A stretch of 16,267 nucleotides of DNA, taken from contig PLCG01000042.1 of assembly GCA_003135575.1 (NCBI GenBank), forward strand, positions 21,227 through 37,493, written 5' to 3'. Positions 1-6,370 of this stretch are shown piece after piece. The DNA is from Nitrososphaerota archaeon (lineage in GTDB: Archaea > Thermoproteota > Nitrososphaeria > Nitrososphaerales > Gagatemarchaeaceae). The translations under genes and the position numbers were made by a program. The notes under the pieces were generated by a model. The model was not told where the DNA came from. It made no database searches and saw only the letters and a list, made by a program, of their open reading frames with translations. Each line of letters starts with the position of its first letter. The first letter of the stretch is position 1.

Positions 1-1
1 A

Positions 2-520
2 AGCAAGTTCGGGAACATCGGCGCCCACTACATGAACTTCCTCAGGAGGAACGTCTCGCAGAAGAAGTGGACCGGGTTCCTCGAGAGCCTTGCGGGGGCC
101 AACAGGCCGAAGACCTACGACTGCATCGACCACCTGCTCCAGGGCCTCATCGATGGCAGCCACAGGCTCTCCCTCACGGTGTATTCGCTTGCCTATTTCC
201 GCGAGCGGACCGCGGGCTCTCCGGTGAGGTCGTTCGAGACAGAGGGCATCCCGCGCATGCTCACGTTCACGACCGCGGCGCTCATGCGCACCGCCAAGGA
301 CAACAAGTCCGCGCGCAAGTTCCTTGACTTCCTCCTGAGCGAGGACGCGCAGAGAATCATCGGGAGGATTACCGGGATCTCGCCGTCGATGCCCGGGCAG
401 AAGGCTGCGTACGACTTCGAGGCGGAGTATTCGGCCAAGAACGTCTTCCATCCAGACGCGGAGGATCTCGAGTCGCTCCCCGGGACGCTGGCGACCTTCT
501 CGAAACTCGGGGTTCCCTGA
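2..520 (+). CDS. ABC transporter solute-binding protein (Fe3+/family 1 type), 3' part
   Basis: The reading frame is open from the first bases of the window, so the gene is cut at its 5' end; about 172 C-terminal residues are present. The pattern of a run of small/hydrophobic residues (FTTAALMRTAKDNKSA), then KFLDFLLSEDAQRII and GISPSMPG, is the C-terminal lobe pattern of family 1 extracellular solute-binding proteins, especially the ferric-iron/AfuA-like group, where FLLS-x-(E/D)-x-Q is typical. Such proteins capture a substrate outside the membrane and deliver it to an ABC permease. The signal peptide and most of the ligand site lie outside the window, so the substrate cannot be named. The stop codon lies 12 bp from the stop of the convergent hydrolase gene at 533. 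Fold assignment is fairly secure; the iron specificity is a guess. Confidence 0.7.
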   Translation, partial: SKFGNIGAHYMNFLRRNVSQKKWTGFLESLAGANRPKTYDCIDHLLQGLIDGSHRLSLTVYSLAYFRERTAGSPVRSFETEGIPRMLTFTTAALMRTAKDNKSARKFLDFLLSEDAQRIIGRITGISPSMPGQKAAYDFEAEYSAKNVFHPDAEDLESLPGTLATFSKLGVP

Positions 521-532
521 ACGGCGCACGGC

Positions 533-1408
533 TCAGCGGGACGGCTCTGACGCGCGATACCTCTCGTAGAGGGCGTCCACGTTCCGCCCGACGATCATTT
601 TCAGGCTCCACTCGTCCGTGCCCGCTATCTCCAACTCCTTTGCGAGCTCTTGCCTGGGTACGCCGTCGCGGACGAGGCTTCGGAACCTTCTGTCGTAATC
701 GCGGAGGTATCTTGCGAGCGGGGCGACGCAACTCTTGTCGGAGACAGGCCCGTGTCCAGGCACCACATAATCCACATCCATCTTTGAGATCGCTTCAAGG
801 GCGCGGATCCAGCCCTCAATGTTCGCGTCCTCCAGGTTTGGATGGTAATCCACCCACACGACGTCGCCTGCGAAGAGGACCTTCTCTTCTGGGATGAGGA
901 CCATGGTGTCTCCGGTCGTGTGCGCGCCGTCCTTCGGATGGATCAGCTTCACGGTCGTCTCTCCCAGGGTAAAGTCCATCCCGTCTTCGTAGGTGAGCTG
1001 TGCCGGGTGTATCCGGAGGCCCAGTAGGGCTGACCTCAGCCTCGTGTCGAAGTTGCGATACCCGACGATCCTTTCCCTTCCCAGCTCGAGTAGCCTGGAC
1101 CGACAGTTGGCGTGGGCCACGATGCACGACGAGACCTTGCCAAATACCGAGTTCCCGAAGACATGGTCTGAATGGTCGTGGGAGTTTACCACAAGCCGGA
1201 TGGGAGCAGAGCTCTTGGCGCGAACGTCATGGAGGAGCCCCTTTGCGGCGCGAGCCGTGAAGCCGGTGTCCACGACCATGTTGCCTTCCCGGGTCGTGAG
1301 GAAGCCCTGGTTCGCTCCCCACCCGTCGTAGATCGAGTCGCCCTCTGCTATCCTGGCGAACGCCCTCCCTGATACTCTCTGGAGTTTCAAGATGAGGTCA
1401 GTACGCAC
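533..1408 (-). CDS. Metallo-beta-lactamase-fold hydrolase
   Basis: With a GTG start at 1408 the protein has 291 residues. The frame is open further upstream, but that part lies wholly inside the preceding dioxygenase gene. The metal site is clear: HDHSDH (H77, H79, D81, H82) fits HxHxDH, followed by GAHTTGD (H163), AGD (D182) and PGHG (H219). This is the binuclear metal set of the metallo-beta-lactamase superfamily, of the general SoxH/GloB-like hydrolase kind. No signal peptide is seen, so it is probably cytoplasmic. The start overlaps the end of the tryptophan 2,3-dioxygenase gene by 11 bp, which suggests translational coupling. From that context it could hydrolyse a dioxygenase product, for example as a stand-in for N-formylkynurenine formamidase. 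That is inference; the fold also covers thioesterases, lactonases and others. Confidence 0.85.
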   Translation of the reverse strand: MRTDLILKLQRVSGRAFARIAEGDSIYDGWGANQGFLTTREGNMVVDTGFTARAAKGLLHDVRAKSSAPIRLVVNSHDHSDHVFGNSVFGKVSSCIVAHANCRSRLLELGRERIVGYRNFDTRLRSALLGLRIHPAQLTYEDGMDFTLGETTVKLIHPKDGAHTTGDTMVLIPEEKVLFAGDVVWVDYHPNLEDANIEGWIRALEAISKMDVDYVVPGHGPVSDKSCVAPLARYLRDYDRRFRSLVRDGVPRQELAKELEIAGTDEWSLKMIVGRNVDALYERYRASEPSR

Positions 1409-2234
1409 CGATCCTCGTCCTTGCCGCCCAAAGCGCCGGGAAGAACCTCTTCCCCAAGGTGGTCTGAAGGTAATCGACACCGGACGGACGGAAGGAAGTA
1501 GGCCCCATCGTCTTCTCAATTATCTTCTCGCCCGTCCCCGGTCTGCTTCCTATCACGCGCTCGACCATCGCGATGTGGTGCTGGCGCCACAGCCAGAAAT
1601 ATTTGTCGTACTCCATCATCACCTCTGCGAGCTCGGCGACGTGCGAGTACTTGCTCTCCGTGAAGATCTTCAAGATCGCCTCCACCTCCAGCTCGTAGTT
1701 GGCCTCCTCCTTCCCCTTTTCCTTCCTCCCGACGTTGAACCCGCGCTCTTCCATGACAGTCCTGAACCCGTCCCACAGCGAGGGTGCCTCCCACCTCTTC
1801 AGGAGCTGCTCGTAGCTCATCTCGTTCCCTATGTGGAGGTTGAGGTACTTCTCGTCCTTCAAGCCCGAGATGAACTCGAGCTCCCTGAACTGGAGCGACT
1901 GGAAGCCGCTGGCAGGGTGTAGTATGCTCCTGAACTTTAGAAAGTCCGTCGGCCTGATGGTCTCGAGGACCTCGAGCTGCTGGATGAGGACGCGCTGCAC
2001 GGGGACGACCCTGCGGATCAGCCTGGTCGCCTCGGCGAGGTTGTCCGCGAGCATGTGCGAGATCGCCGTCTCGAGCTCGTTGAGCATGAGCTTGAACCAG
2101 AGCTCGTAGGCCTGGTGGGCGATGAGGAAGAGCACCTCGTCGTGCTGCCTCGGTTTGGAGACAAGATGCTGGAGGTCGAGGAGCTCGTCGAGGCCGAGGT
2201 ACTCGCCGTAGGAGAGCGGTCTTCGCTTGGCCAT
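1398..2234 (-). CDS. Tryptophan 2,3-dioxygenase-family haem protein
   Basis: The 278-residue product matches the tryptophan 2,3-dioxygenase family over its length: YGEYLGLDELLDLQ near the N-terminus, HDEVLFLIAHQAYELWFK (H40 matches the substrate-site His), FRSILHPASGFQS (R102 matches the carboxylate-binding Arg), WRQHHIAMVERVIG (H220 in the W-R-x-x-H position of the proximal haem ligand) and a C-terminal FFPALWAARTRIG. The family oxidises L-tryptophan to N-formylkynurenine with O2. One difference stands out: the usual GTGGSSG substrate loop is split here. GTG (233-235) and SG (251-252) are separated by 15 residues instead of 2. Substrate preference could therefore differ. The gene starts 33 bp after the TrpB-like gene and overlaps the hydrolase gene by 11 bp, so it belongs to the same unit. 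Confidence 0.92.
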   Translation of the reverse strand: MAKRRPLSYGEYLGLDELLDLQHLVSKPRQHDEVLFLIAHQAYELWFKLMLNELETAISHMLADNLAEATRLIRRVVPVQRVLIQQLEVLETIRPTDFLKFRSILHPASGFQSLQFRELEFISGLKDEKYLNLHIGNEMSYEQLLKRWEAPSLWDGFRTVMEERGFNVGRKEKGKEEANYELEVEAILKIFTESKYSHVAELAEVMMEYDKYFWLWRQHHIAMVERVIGSRPGTGEKIIEKTMGPTSFRPSGVDYLQTTLGKRFFPALWAARTRIGAY

Positions 2235-2267
2235 GGCTAGGTCAATCGTCGGGGGAGTGTCGAGCGC

Positions 2268-3647
2268 TTAATCGTTGCCCTGCAGCCAAGGATAGAGGCC
2301 CTTTACTTCGTCCAGCGCCCTCTTCAGCTCAACTGGGTCGGCGTCGTTGTCCTTCATGTTTCCTGCGAAGTACTCGCGGTATCCCTCGATGTCCAGGATG
2401 CCGTGCCCGCACAGGCTGAAGAGGATGACCTTCTCCTTGTTCTGGGCCTTGCACCGCCTCGCCTCGTCTATCGTCGCCTTGATGGCGTGGGCTGACTCTG
2501 GGGCCGGGAGTATCCCTTCTGTCCTCGCGAAGAGCGCGCCCGCCTCGAAGACCTCGGGCTGGTTGTATGCGACCGCCTTTACCAAGCCCGCGTTGACGAG
2601 GAGGCTGAGCGAAGGGGCAGTCCCGTGGACCCTCAGACCGCCCGTATGGATCTCGGGAGGGTTGAAGGTGTGACCTGCGGTGTACATCTTGAAGAGCGGG
2701 CTCATCCGCATCACGTCGGAGTGGTCGTAGATGTATTGCCCCTTTGTGAGCTTCGGGACGGCCGACGACTCGACTCCTAGGAACTCGACCTGCTTCGGGG
2801 CGGTCTTGCTGACCATTTCGTAGTAGTATGGCCAGAATATCCCCGAGAAGTTGCTGCCGCCCCCGACGCACCCTATGACCATGTCTGGGTAGTCCTCGTA
2901 GGGCTCCATCTGCGCCTGCGCCTCCTGGCCTATCACGGTCTGGGTCGCGAGCACGAAGTTCATGATGCTCCCCACCGCGTCCTTGGCGGTGGGGTCGCTC
3001 TCGGTGTCCTCGAGAGCCTCGCTCTTCGCGACGGCCATCGACCCGCTCGAGTTCGGGTCCGCCTTGAGGATGTCCCTCCCGACCTTGGTCCTGGTGCTGG
3101 GGCTTGAGATTATCTCAGCGCCCCACGCCTCGGCGAGGTCCTTGCGGTAGGGCTTGCTCTCGTAGCTCGATTTGGACATGTATACGGTGCACTTTACCCC
3201 GAAGATGGTGCACCCAAAGGCCAGGGCGGTCCCCCACTGGCCGGCCGTCGTGCTGGTCACGAGCCTGTCCGTCCCCTCCTGCTTCGCATAGTAGGCCTGG
3301 GCCACCGCGGCGTTGGCCTTGTGGGAGCCAGGGGGGCTGACGGTCTCGTTCTTGTAGTAGATCCTCGCGGGAGTGTTGAGATACCTCTCGAGGCGCTTTG
3401 CCCTGACGAGGGGCGTGGGCCTCCAGATGGAGTATACTTCCCTAAGCTCTTCGGGTATCGTGATGAAGCGCTCTCCCGAGTACTCGGCCCTTGCGACTTC
3501 GTTGACGAAGAGCCTGTGGAGTATCTTCTTGTCCGCGATGCCGTGCGTGTGCTGGTCTATCACCGGCGGGAGCTTGCTGGGAAGGTCCGGGGCGATGTTA
3601 TACCACTGGCGTGGAATCTCAATCGCGCGTTCTAGTCTTGTGACCAA
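2268..3647 (-). CDS. TrpB2-like PLP-dependent tryptophan synthase beta-chain homologue
   Basis: The 459-residue protein is of TrpB2 length and pattern: WRPTPLVRAKRLE, then YYKNETVSPPGSHKAN with K110 as the PLP lysine, AGQWGTAL, CVGGGSNF (262-266 bind the PLP phosphate), HTGGLRVHG, and EGILPAPESAHA. TrpB enzymes join indole to serine or phosphoserine to make tryptophan. The loop that normally reads TETGAGQWG reads TSTTAGQWG (131-139): the catalytic Glu position is Ser132 and the following Gly is Thr. The usual SGHG near the C-terminus is CGHG (413-416). It may therefore run a related beta-elimination or beta-replacement reaction rather than normal tryptophan synthesis. The start is TTG 3647, 17 bp after the upstream stop, with a weak GTGAGAG ribosome-site candidate. 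No trpA is nearby. Confidence 0.88.
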   Translation of the reverse strand: MVTRLERAIEIPRQWYNIAPDLPSKLPPVIDQHTHGIADKKILHRLFVNEVARAEYSGERFITIPEELREVYSIWRPTPLVRAKRLERYLNTPARIYYKNETVSPPGSHKANAAVAQAYYAKQEGTDRLVTSTTAGQWGTALAFGCTIFGVKCTVYMSKSSYESKPYRKDLAEAWGAEIISSPSTRTKVGRDILKADPNSSGSMAVAKSEALEDTESDPTAKDAVGSIMNFVLATQTVIGQEAQAQMEPYEDYPDMVIGCVGGGSNFSGIFWPYYYEMVSKTAPKQVEFLGVESSAVPKLTKGQYIYDHSDVMRMSPLFKMYTAGHTFNPPEIHTGGLRVHGTAPSLSLLVNAGLVKAVAYNQPEVFEAGALFARTEGILPAPESAHAIKATIDEARRCKAQNKEKVILFSLCGHGILDIEGYREYFAGNMKDNDADPVELKRALDEVKGLYPWLQGND

Positions 3648-3664
3648 TCTCTCACTCTCAACCC

Positions 3665-4594
3665 TCAGTGCGCGATCGCGAGGTTCGTCTTCACGACGCC
3701 TTCGTATCCGGTGCCCTTCGCGGAGAGGCTGTGCTCGAGAAGGAACTCGTGGATCCCGTCGAACTCGTTCTTGCTGAATATCTTGGACTCAGCCCATACC
3801 GGAAGCGTAATTCTCGACCTGACCTTGGGGAGGTCTGCCTTCAGCTCGGGGATGTACTTGTTCACGACCTCCTCGAACTCCTTCAGGTACCTCTTGTGAT
3901 ATTTTGGCCTGTCACCGTTGACCCTGTCTATTGCCTTGTTGACCGCAGCCAGGAACGAGTTCGCCGCCGAGGTGTCTATCGCCTCGTTGAAGACCACCAA
4001 CGTGGGCTCGGTCCGCGAGAAGGGCATCACCCGCCTGTAGCCGAGAGCCTCTGCAGCCTCCGCGTATGGCCCTGCGAGGGTCGCAGCCTGCACGTCTCCC
4101 TTCGCCAAGGCCTTGAAGCAGCCGTCGATGCCGCCTAGGTGCATGAGCTTGACCTGAGAGGCTGGTACGAACTCCGAGAGGTTCTGCAACGTCACGTAGT
4201 GCGCGTCGGCGTTCTTGTTGACCGCGATCTCGATGCCGTTCTCGGTGATGTCGAGGATGCTGCGGATGGGCGAGTCGGGCCTGGTGTAGACTCCGAAGGT
4301 CTTGATGAGCGTGGACTTTATCGCAGCGCCTATCTTGCCCCTACCCGTCTCGCAGGTGCTGTAGACGCCCTGCCACGCGCAGCAGAAGTAAAAGTCCCGC
4401 GACCGGTCCTCCAACGCCTCCTTGTACCAGCCGGCCTTGTTCTCGGGCTGGCCCTGGGGGACGATGTCGTGTACCTCGAGGGTCACCCCCTCCTTCTCGA
4501 AGAGGCCCTCCTCTCGGGCCACGACTATAGGAAACATCCAGTAGAAGTAGGGCTGGTAGTAGCCGTGCGAGATGGTCGTGAGCTTTTGCGACAT
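3665..4594 (-). CDS. THI5/NMT1/SsuA-type solute-binding-fold protein without signal peptide (copy 2)
   Basis: The 309-residue protein begins at ATG 4594. Early YFYWMFPIVVAREEGLFEKEGV, a mid-protein IEIAVNKNADAHYVTLQNL and an ALAKGDVQAATLAGPYAEAA segment fit the type 2 periplasmic-binding fold of the nitrate/sulfonate/THI5 group. No N-terminal hydrophobic signal or lipobox is visible, so it is probably cytoplasmic. A CCAWQG motif (C71-C72-A73-W74) aligns with CAW in the upstream paralogue. Cytoplasmic members of this fold include the yeast THI5 enzyme, which makes the thiamin pyrimidine, so an enzymatic or sensing role is possible. No ABC permease or ATPase gene lies in the window. The start lies 18 bp after the upstream gene, with GGGTGG as a possible ribosome site. 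Confidence 0.75.
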   Translation of the reverse strand: MSQKLTTISHGYYQPYFYWMFPIVVAREEGLFEKEGVTLEVHDIVPQGQPENKAGWYKEALEDRSRDFYFCCAWQGVYSTCETGRGKIGAAIKSTLIKTFGVYTRPDSPIRSILDITENGIEIAVNKNADAHYVTLQNLSEFVPASQVKLMHLGGIDGCFKALAKGDVQAATLAGPYAEAAEALGYRRVMPFSRTEPTLVVFNEAIDTSAANSFLAAVNKAIDRVNGDRPKYHKRYLKEFEEVVNKYIPELKADLPKVRSRITLPVWAESKIFSKNEFDGIHEFLLEHSLSAKGTGYEGVVKTNLAIAH

Positions 4595-4612
4595 CGTGGG
4601 CTCGCCACCCGC

Positions 4613-5530
4613 TTAGCCGCTCTGGACCTTTTCGAGAGGCTGGTTCAGCACCATGTTCTCGTACTGCACGTTGGACTCGAGAAGGTTGTGCTTGGTCATC
4701 CAGGTGCTTAGGGAGTTGAATGACTCCTTGGGGTACTCCGTCAGCTCGCCCCACGTGGTGATAGGGATGGTTGGAGCGATCTTGTCGATGAGCTTGTTTA
4801 TCCTCGTCCTCCACTCGTCTGGATAGCCCGAGAAGGTCTCGCGGAAGGTCTTGACGTAGAGGTCCCTGTAGGCCTCCGGGTTCGCCTTTAGCTTCTTGGC
4901 GGCCTCGTCAAGGCATGCGAGGTACCTCGTGAGCACCTCCATCGGGATGTCGTCTCTTGCCACGAACGCGAGCACGTCGACGGTCTTTGTCTCGGCGACC
5001 TTCACGAACCCGAGCTGGACCGCAAGTTCGGTGTATGGGCTGATTAGCGCTATCGCCTGGAACTTCTCCTCCAAAAGCCCCCTGAGCCTGCTCTGGGGTT
5101 CTGCTCCGTGGACGACTTTGATCTTGCTGTAGGGGAGCACCCTCTCCAGGTCGCTGAGGACGCAGTAGTGCGAGCCTGTCTTCATGTTGACCGCTATGGG
5201 GATCTCTGCGAGGTCAGCCGCCGTCTTGATCCCGAGCCCAGGCGCGACGAGGATTGAGAACGCATAGCCGGACGAGGTCGAGGCCGCGACTATCTTCTCG
5301 CGCTTGGTCTCAGCGAGCCTGTCGATGGCGCCCCAGGCGCAGACGGAGTAGGCGTCGAGGCTCCCGTCCTTGACGAGGTTCGAGTACCAGGACACCTTGT
5401 CCGCAGGCTCGGAGTCCTTCTTGCCTATCGCGAAGAAGCTAATGTCAAGGTCGCGCTTTGCGAAGAGGCCCTCTTCCCTAGCGACAATGTCGAGGAAGGA
5501 CCACGGGATGTAAGAGTTCTTTACAACCAT
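4613..5530 (-). CDS. THI5/NMT1/SsuA-type solute-binding-fold protein without signal peptide (copy 1)
   Basis: I place the start at ATG 5530, giving 305 residues, because WSFLDIVAREEGLFAKRDLDI there lines up with the N-terminus of the downstream paralogue. The open frame runs to 5620, but the extra 30 residues show no family pattern and would include the promoter. The fold is the type 2 solute-binding fold of the nitrate/sulfonate/THI5 group. There is no signal peptide. A CAW motif at residues 64-66 is shared with copy 2 (72-74), and both are followed by a K/R-rich GRGKIGAA or TKREKIVAA stretch. The pair probably arose by duplication and may work as a heterodimer or as sequential proteins in the tryptophan-type unit. 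This is the first gene of the unit; a TATA-like GATATA lies about 48 bp upstream. Confidence 0.75.
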   Translation of the reverse strand: MVVKNSYIPWSFLDIVAREEGLFAKRDLDISFFAIGKKDSEPADKVSWYSNLVKDGSLDAYSVCAWGAIDRLAETKREKIVAASTSSGYAFSILVAPGLGIKTAADLAEIPIAVNMKTGSHYCVLSDLERVLPYSKIKVVHGAEPQSRLRGLLEEKFQAIALISPYTELAVQLGFVKVAETKTVDVLAFVARDDIPMEVLTRYLACLDEAAKKLKANPEAYRDLYVKTFRETFSGYPDEWRTRINKLIDKIAPTIPITTWGELTEYPKESFNSLSTWMTKHNLLESNVQYENMVLNQPLEKVQSG

Positions 5531-5574
5531 TCTATCCAAAGCTAGTTCACTGTCGAGTTTCAAGGGCTTCGTCC

Positions 5575-5580
5575 GATATA
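5575..5580 (-). promoter_or_regulatory. TATA-like box of the five-gene unit
   Basis: On the minus strand TATATC lies about 45-50 nt before ATG 5530. Transcription would start near 5550, leaving a short leader of about 20 nt. Weak call by position and base composition only. Confidence 0.35.
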
Positions 5581-5627
5581 GGCTTACTGTTAGAATAATC
5601 CTTACCAGACGTAGGGGCACTAACCAA

Positions 5628-5641
5628 GAGTGATCTCACTC
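5628..5641. terminator. Inverted repeat just past the HNH gene
   Basis: GAGTGA-TC-TCACTC forms a perfect 6-bp inverted repeat. It starts 4 bp beyond the HNH stop codon and lies upstream of the five-gene unit's promoter. It could end HNH transcripts or bind a regulator; the 2-nt spacer is too short for a stable loop without opening a pair. Confidence 0.3.
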
Positions 5642-5645
5642 CTGC

Positions 5646-6074
5646 TTAGACCTCTCGATGACAGTTTGCACAAACTAGAATACACTTGTCTAGCTCTTTT
5701 TTGATTACTTCCCATGATCTTGTCCATCCCTTCTTGGAGAATCCAAACGCTTTCGTTGTCTTGTCTAAATGATGAAATTCCAGAGCACCGTTGCATTTCT
5801 CATATCCGCAGAGCTGGCATTTTCCTCCCTTGTAGTCGATTGCCCTTTCCTTGAGCCGCCTTCTATGTGCAGTTACGTATCTGACACGCATAGCTTTCTT
5901 CTTTGCTGAACTCATCGGGCCGAGTTCGCTTCTTTGACGGCCGTAATCTGTTTGCAGGCCATATTTACGAAGCCAGTCGCGAACCGTTGAGCGGTTAATG
6001 CCAAGTCTCGCCGCGATTTGATACGCAGACAATCTTTCATTAATCATTTGTTCGAGAGCGGCTTTGTTGATCAC
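5646..6074 (-). CDS. HNH endonuclease with N-terminal helix-turn-helix (homing type)
   Basis: The 142-residue protein has a helix-turn-helix at about residues 16-38 (SAYQIAARLGINRSTVRDWL), a basic linker with an RRRLKER run, and a C-terminal zinc-bound HNH motif: CQLC (C86, C89), LEFHHLD (H101, H102) and CANCHRE (C135, C138, H139). Such proteins cut DNA at specific sites and are common as mobile, free-standing or intron-linked genes. The protein stops two residues after CHR, slightly earlier than many relatives, but the metal site is complete. Base composition is visibly more AT-rich than in the flanking genes, which suggests transfer. It is transcribed away from tRNA-Asn with 103 bp between them. 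This is the same geometry as the other nuclease and tRNA pair in this window. Confidence 0.88.
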   Translation of the reverse strand: MINKAALEQMINERLSAYQIAARLGINRSTVRDWLRKYGLQTDYGRQRSELGPMSSAKKKAMRVRYVTAHRRRLKERAIDYKGGKCQLCGYEKCNGALEFHHLDKTTKAFGFSKKGWTRSWEVIKKELDKCILVCANCHREV

Positions 6075-6101
6075 ATGCTAGTCCTCTCTCCAGCTCAGAA
6101 C

Positions 6102-6110
6102 GATATTAAA
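6102..6110 (-). promoter_or_regulatory. TATA-like box of the HNH gene
   Basis: Minus-strand TTTAATATC is centred about 32 nt before the ATG at 6074, consistent with a leaderless or nearly leaderless archaeal mRNA. Confidence 0.5.
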
Positions 6111-6144
6111 GCGGCCATTCGCTGCTCCTCGCATCGGTAGTTTC

Positions 6145-6150
6145 AAATAT
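6145..6150 (+). promoter_or_regulatory. TATA-like box of tRNA-Asn
   Basis: AAATAT sits about 30 nt before the first base of the tRNA at 6178, the usual distance of archaeal box A from a tRNA 5' end. Confidence 0.5.
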
Positions 6151-6192
6151 CAATCGTCCAGTGGCGAGGCTCAGGTTGGCGTCGTAGCTCAG

Positions 6193-6220
6193 AAGTTGTC
6201 CGAATAGGGCAACTGAGCAA
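6193..6220 (+). other. tRNA-Asn D-loop intron (28 nt)
   Basis: A bulge-helix-bulge fits well. Exon GCTC pairs with intron GAGC (6215-6218) as the 4-bp central helix. AGA and AAC are the two 3-nt bulges, cut as AG^A and AA^C. AGTTGTCC pairs with GGGCAACT as the inner helix, closed by GAATA. The outer helix is weak or absent. Splicing joins GCTCAG to CATGG. The intron's ends (AAGTTG and CAACTGAGCA) match those of the D-loop intron in the CAU tRNA. Confidence 0.87.
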
Positions 6221-6243
6221 CATGGTAGAGCAACTGGCTGTTA

Positions 6244-6263
6244 GGGTGAAAAACACCGCAAAC
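6244..6263 (+). other. tRNA-Asn anticodon-loop intron (20 nt)
   Basis: This lies at the canonical 37/38 position. The inner hairpin is GGTG-AAAAA-CACC. CTGT opposite GCAA forms an imperfect central helix. The bulges are TAG and ACA, cut as TA^G and AC^A, between the intact ACTGG/CCAGT stem. Confidence 0.87.
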
Positions 6264-6333
6264 ACCAGTTGGTCGACCGTTCGAGTCGGTCCGACGCCGC
6301 TTTCCTTCCTCTCATCTGCCTCCCGGGCTTGTC

Positions 6334-6340
6334 TTTTTAT
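6334..6340 (+). promoter_or_regulatory. TATA-like box of the nucleotidyltransferase gene
   Basis: TTTTTAT lies about 34 nt before the proposed TTG start at 6371. It also forms part of a T-rich region past tRNA-Asn, so the call is weak. Confidence 0.35.
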
Positions 6341-6370
6341 CCATCCTTTGGGCGCAATTGTCACCCGGGA

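Larger units (their letters stand above)
6178..6299 (+). tRNA. tRNA-Asn(GUU) with two introns
   Basis: The acceptor stem is GGCGTCG (6178-6184) with CGACGCC (6292-6298) and discriminator G6299; CCA is not encoded. The T arm is GACCG-TTCGAGT-CGGTC (6275-6291). The anticodon stem is ACTGG (6233-6237) with CCAGT (6265-6269), and the anticodon GTT is at 6240-6242. The D stem is GCTC (6187-6190) with GAGC (6228-6231). Two insertions break this cloverleaf: 28 nt in the D loop (6193-6220) and 20 nt after position 37 (6244-6263). Removing both gives a normal archaeal tRNA-Asn with loop CTGTTAA and D loop AGCATGGTA. The T-rich stretch from 6301 probably ends transcription. Confidence 0.95.

Noticed and set aside
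1392..1922. Plus-strand open frame of 176 codons.
   Set aside because: Lies opposite the tryptophan 2,3-dioxygenase gene; a GC-rich shadow.
4139..4711. Plus-strand open frame of 190 codons.
   Set aside because: Lies opposite the two solute-binding-fold genes; low-complexity L/V/R/E composition typical of antisense frames in GC-rich DNA.
5560..5645. A duplicated tRNA-Asn exon 1 beyond the HNH gene, as at the CAU tRNA.
   Set aside because: Looked for GGCGTCGTAGCTCAG or close variants; only GACGTAG was seen, which is not meaningful.
6092..6100. AGCTCAGAA upstream of tRNA-Asn, identical to its exon 1/intron junction (6186-6194), as a cassette remnant.
   Set aside because: Only 9 bp match, and flanks do not match; a match of this length somewhere in the region is not unlikely by chance.
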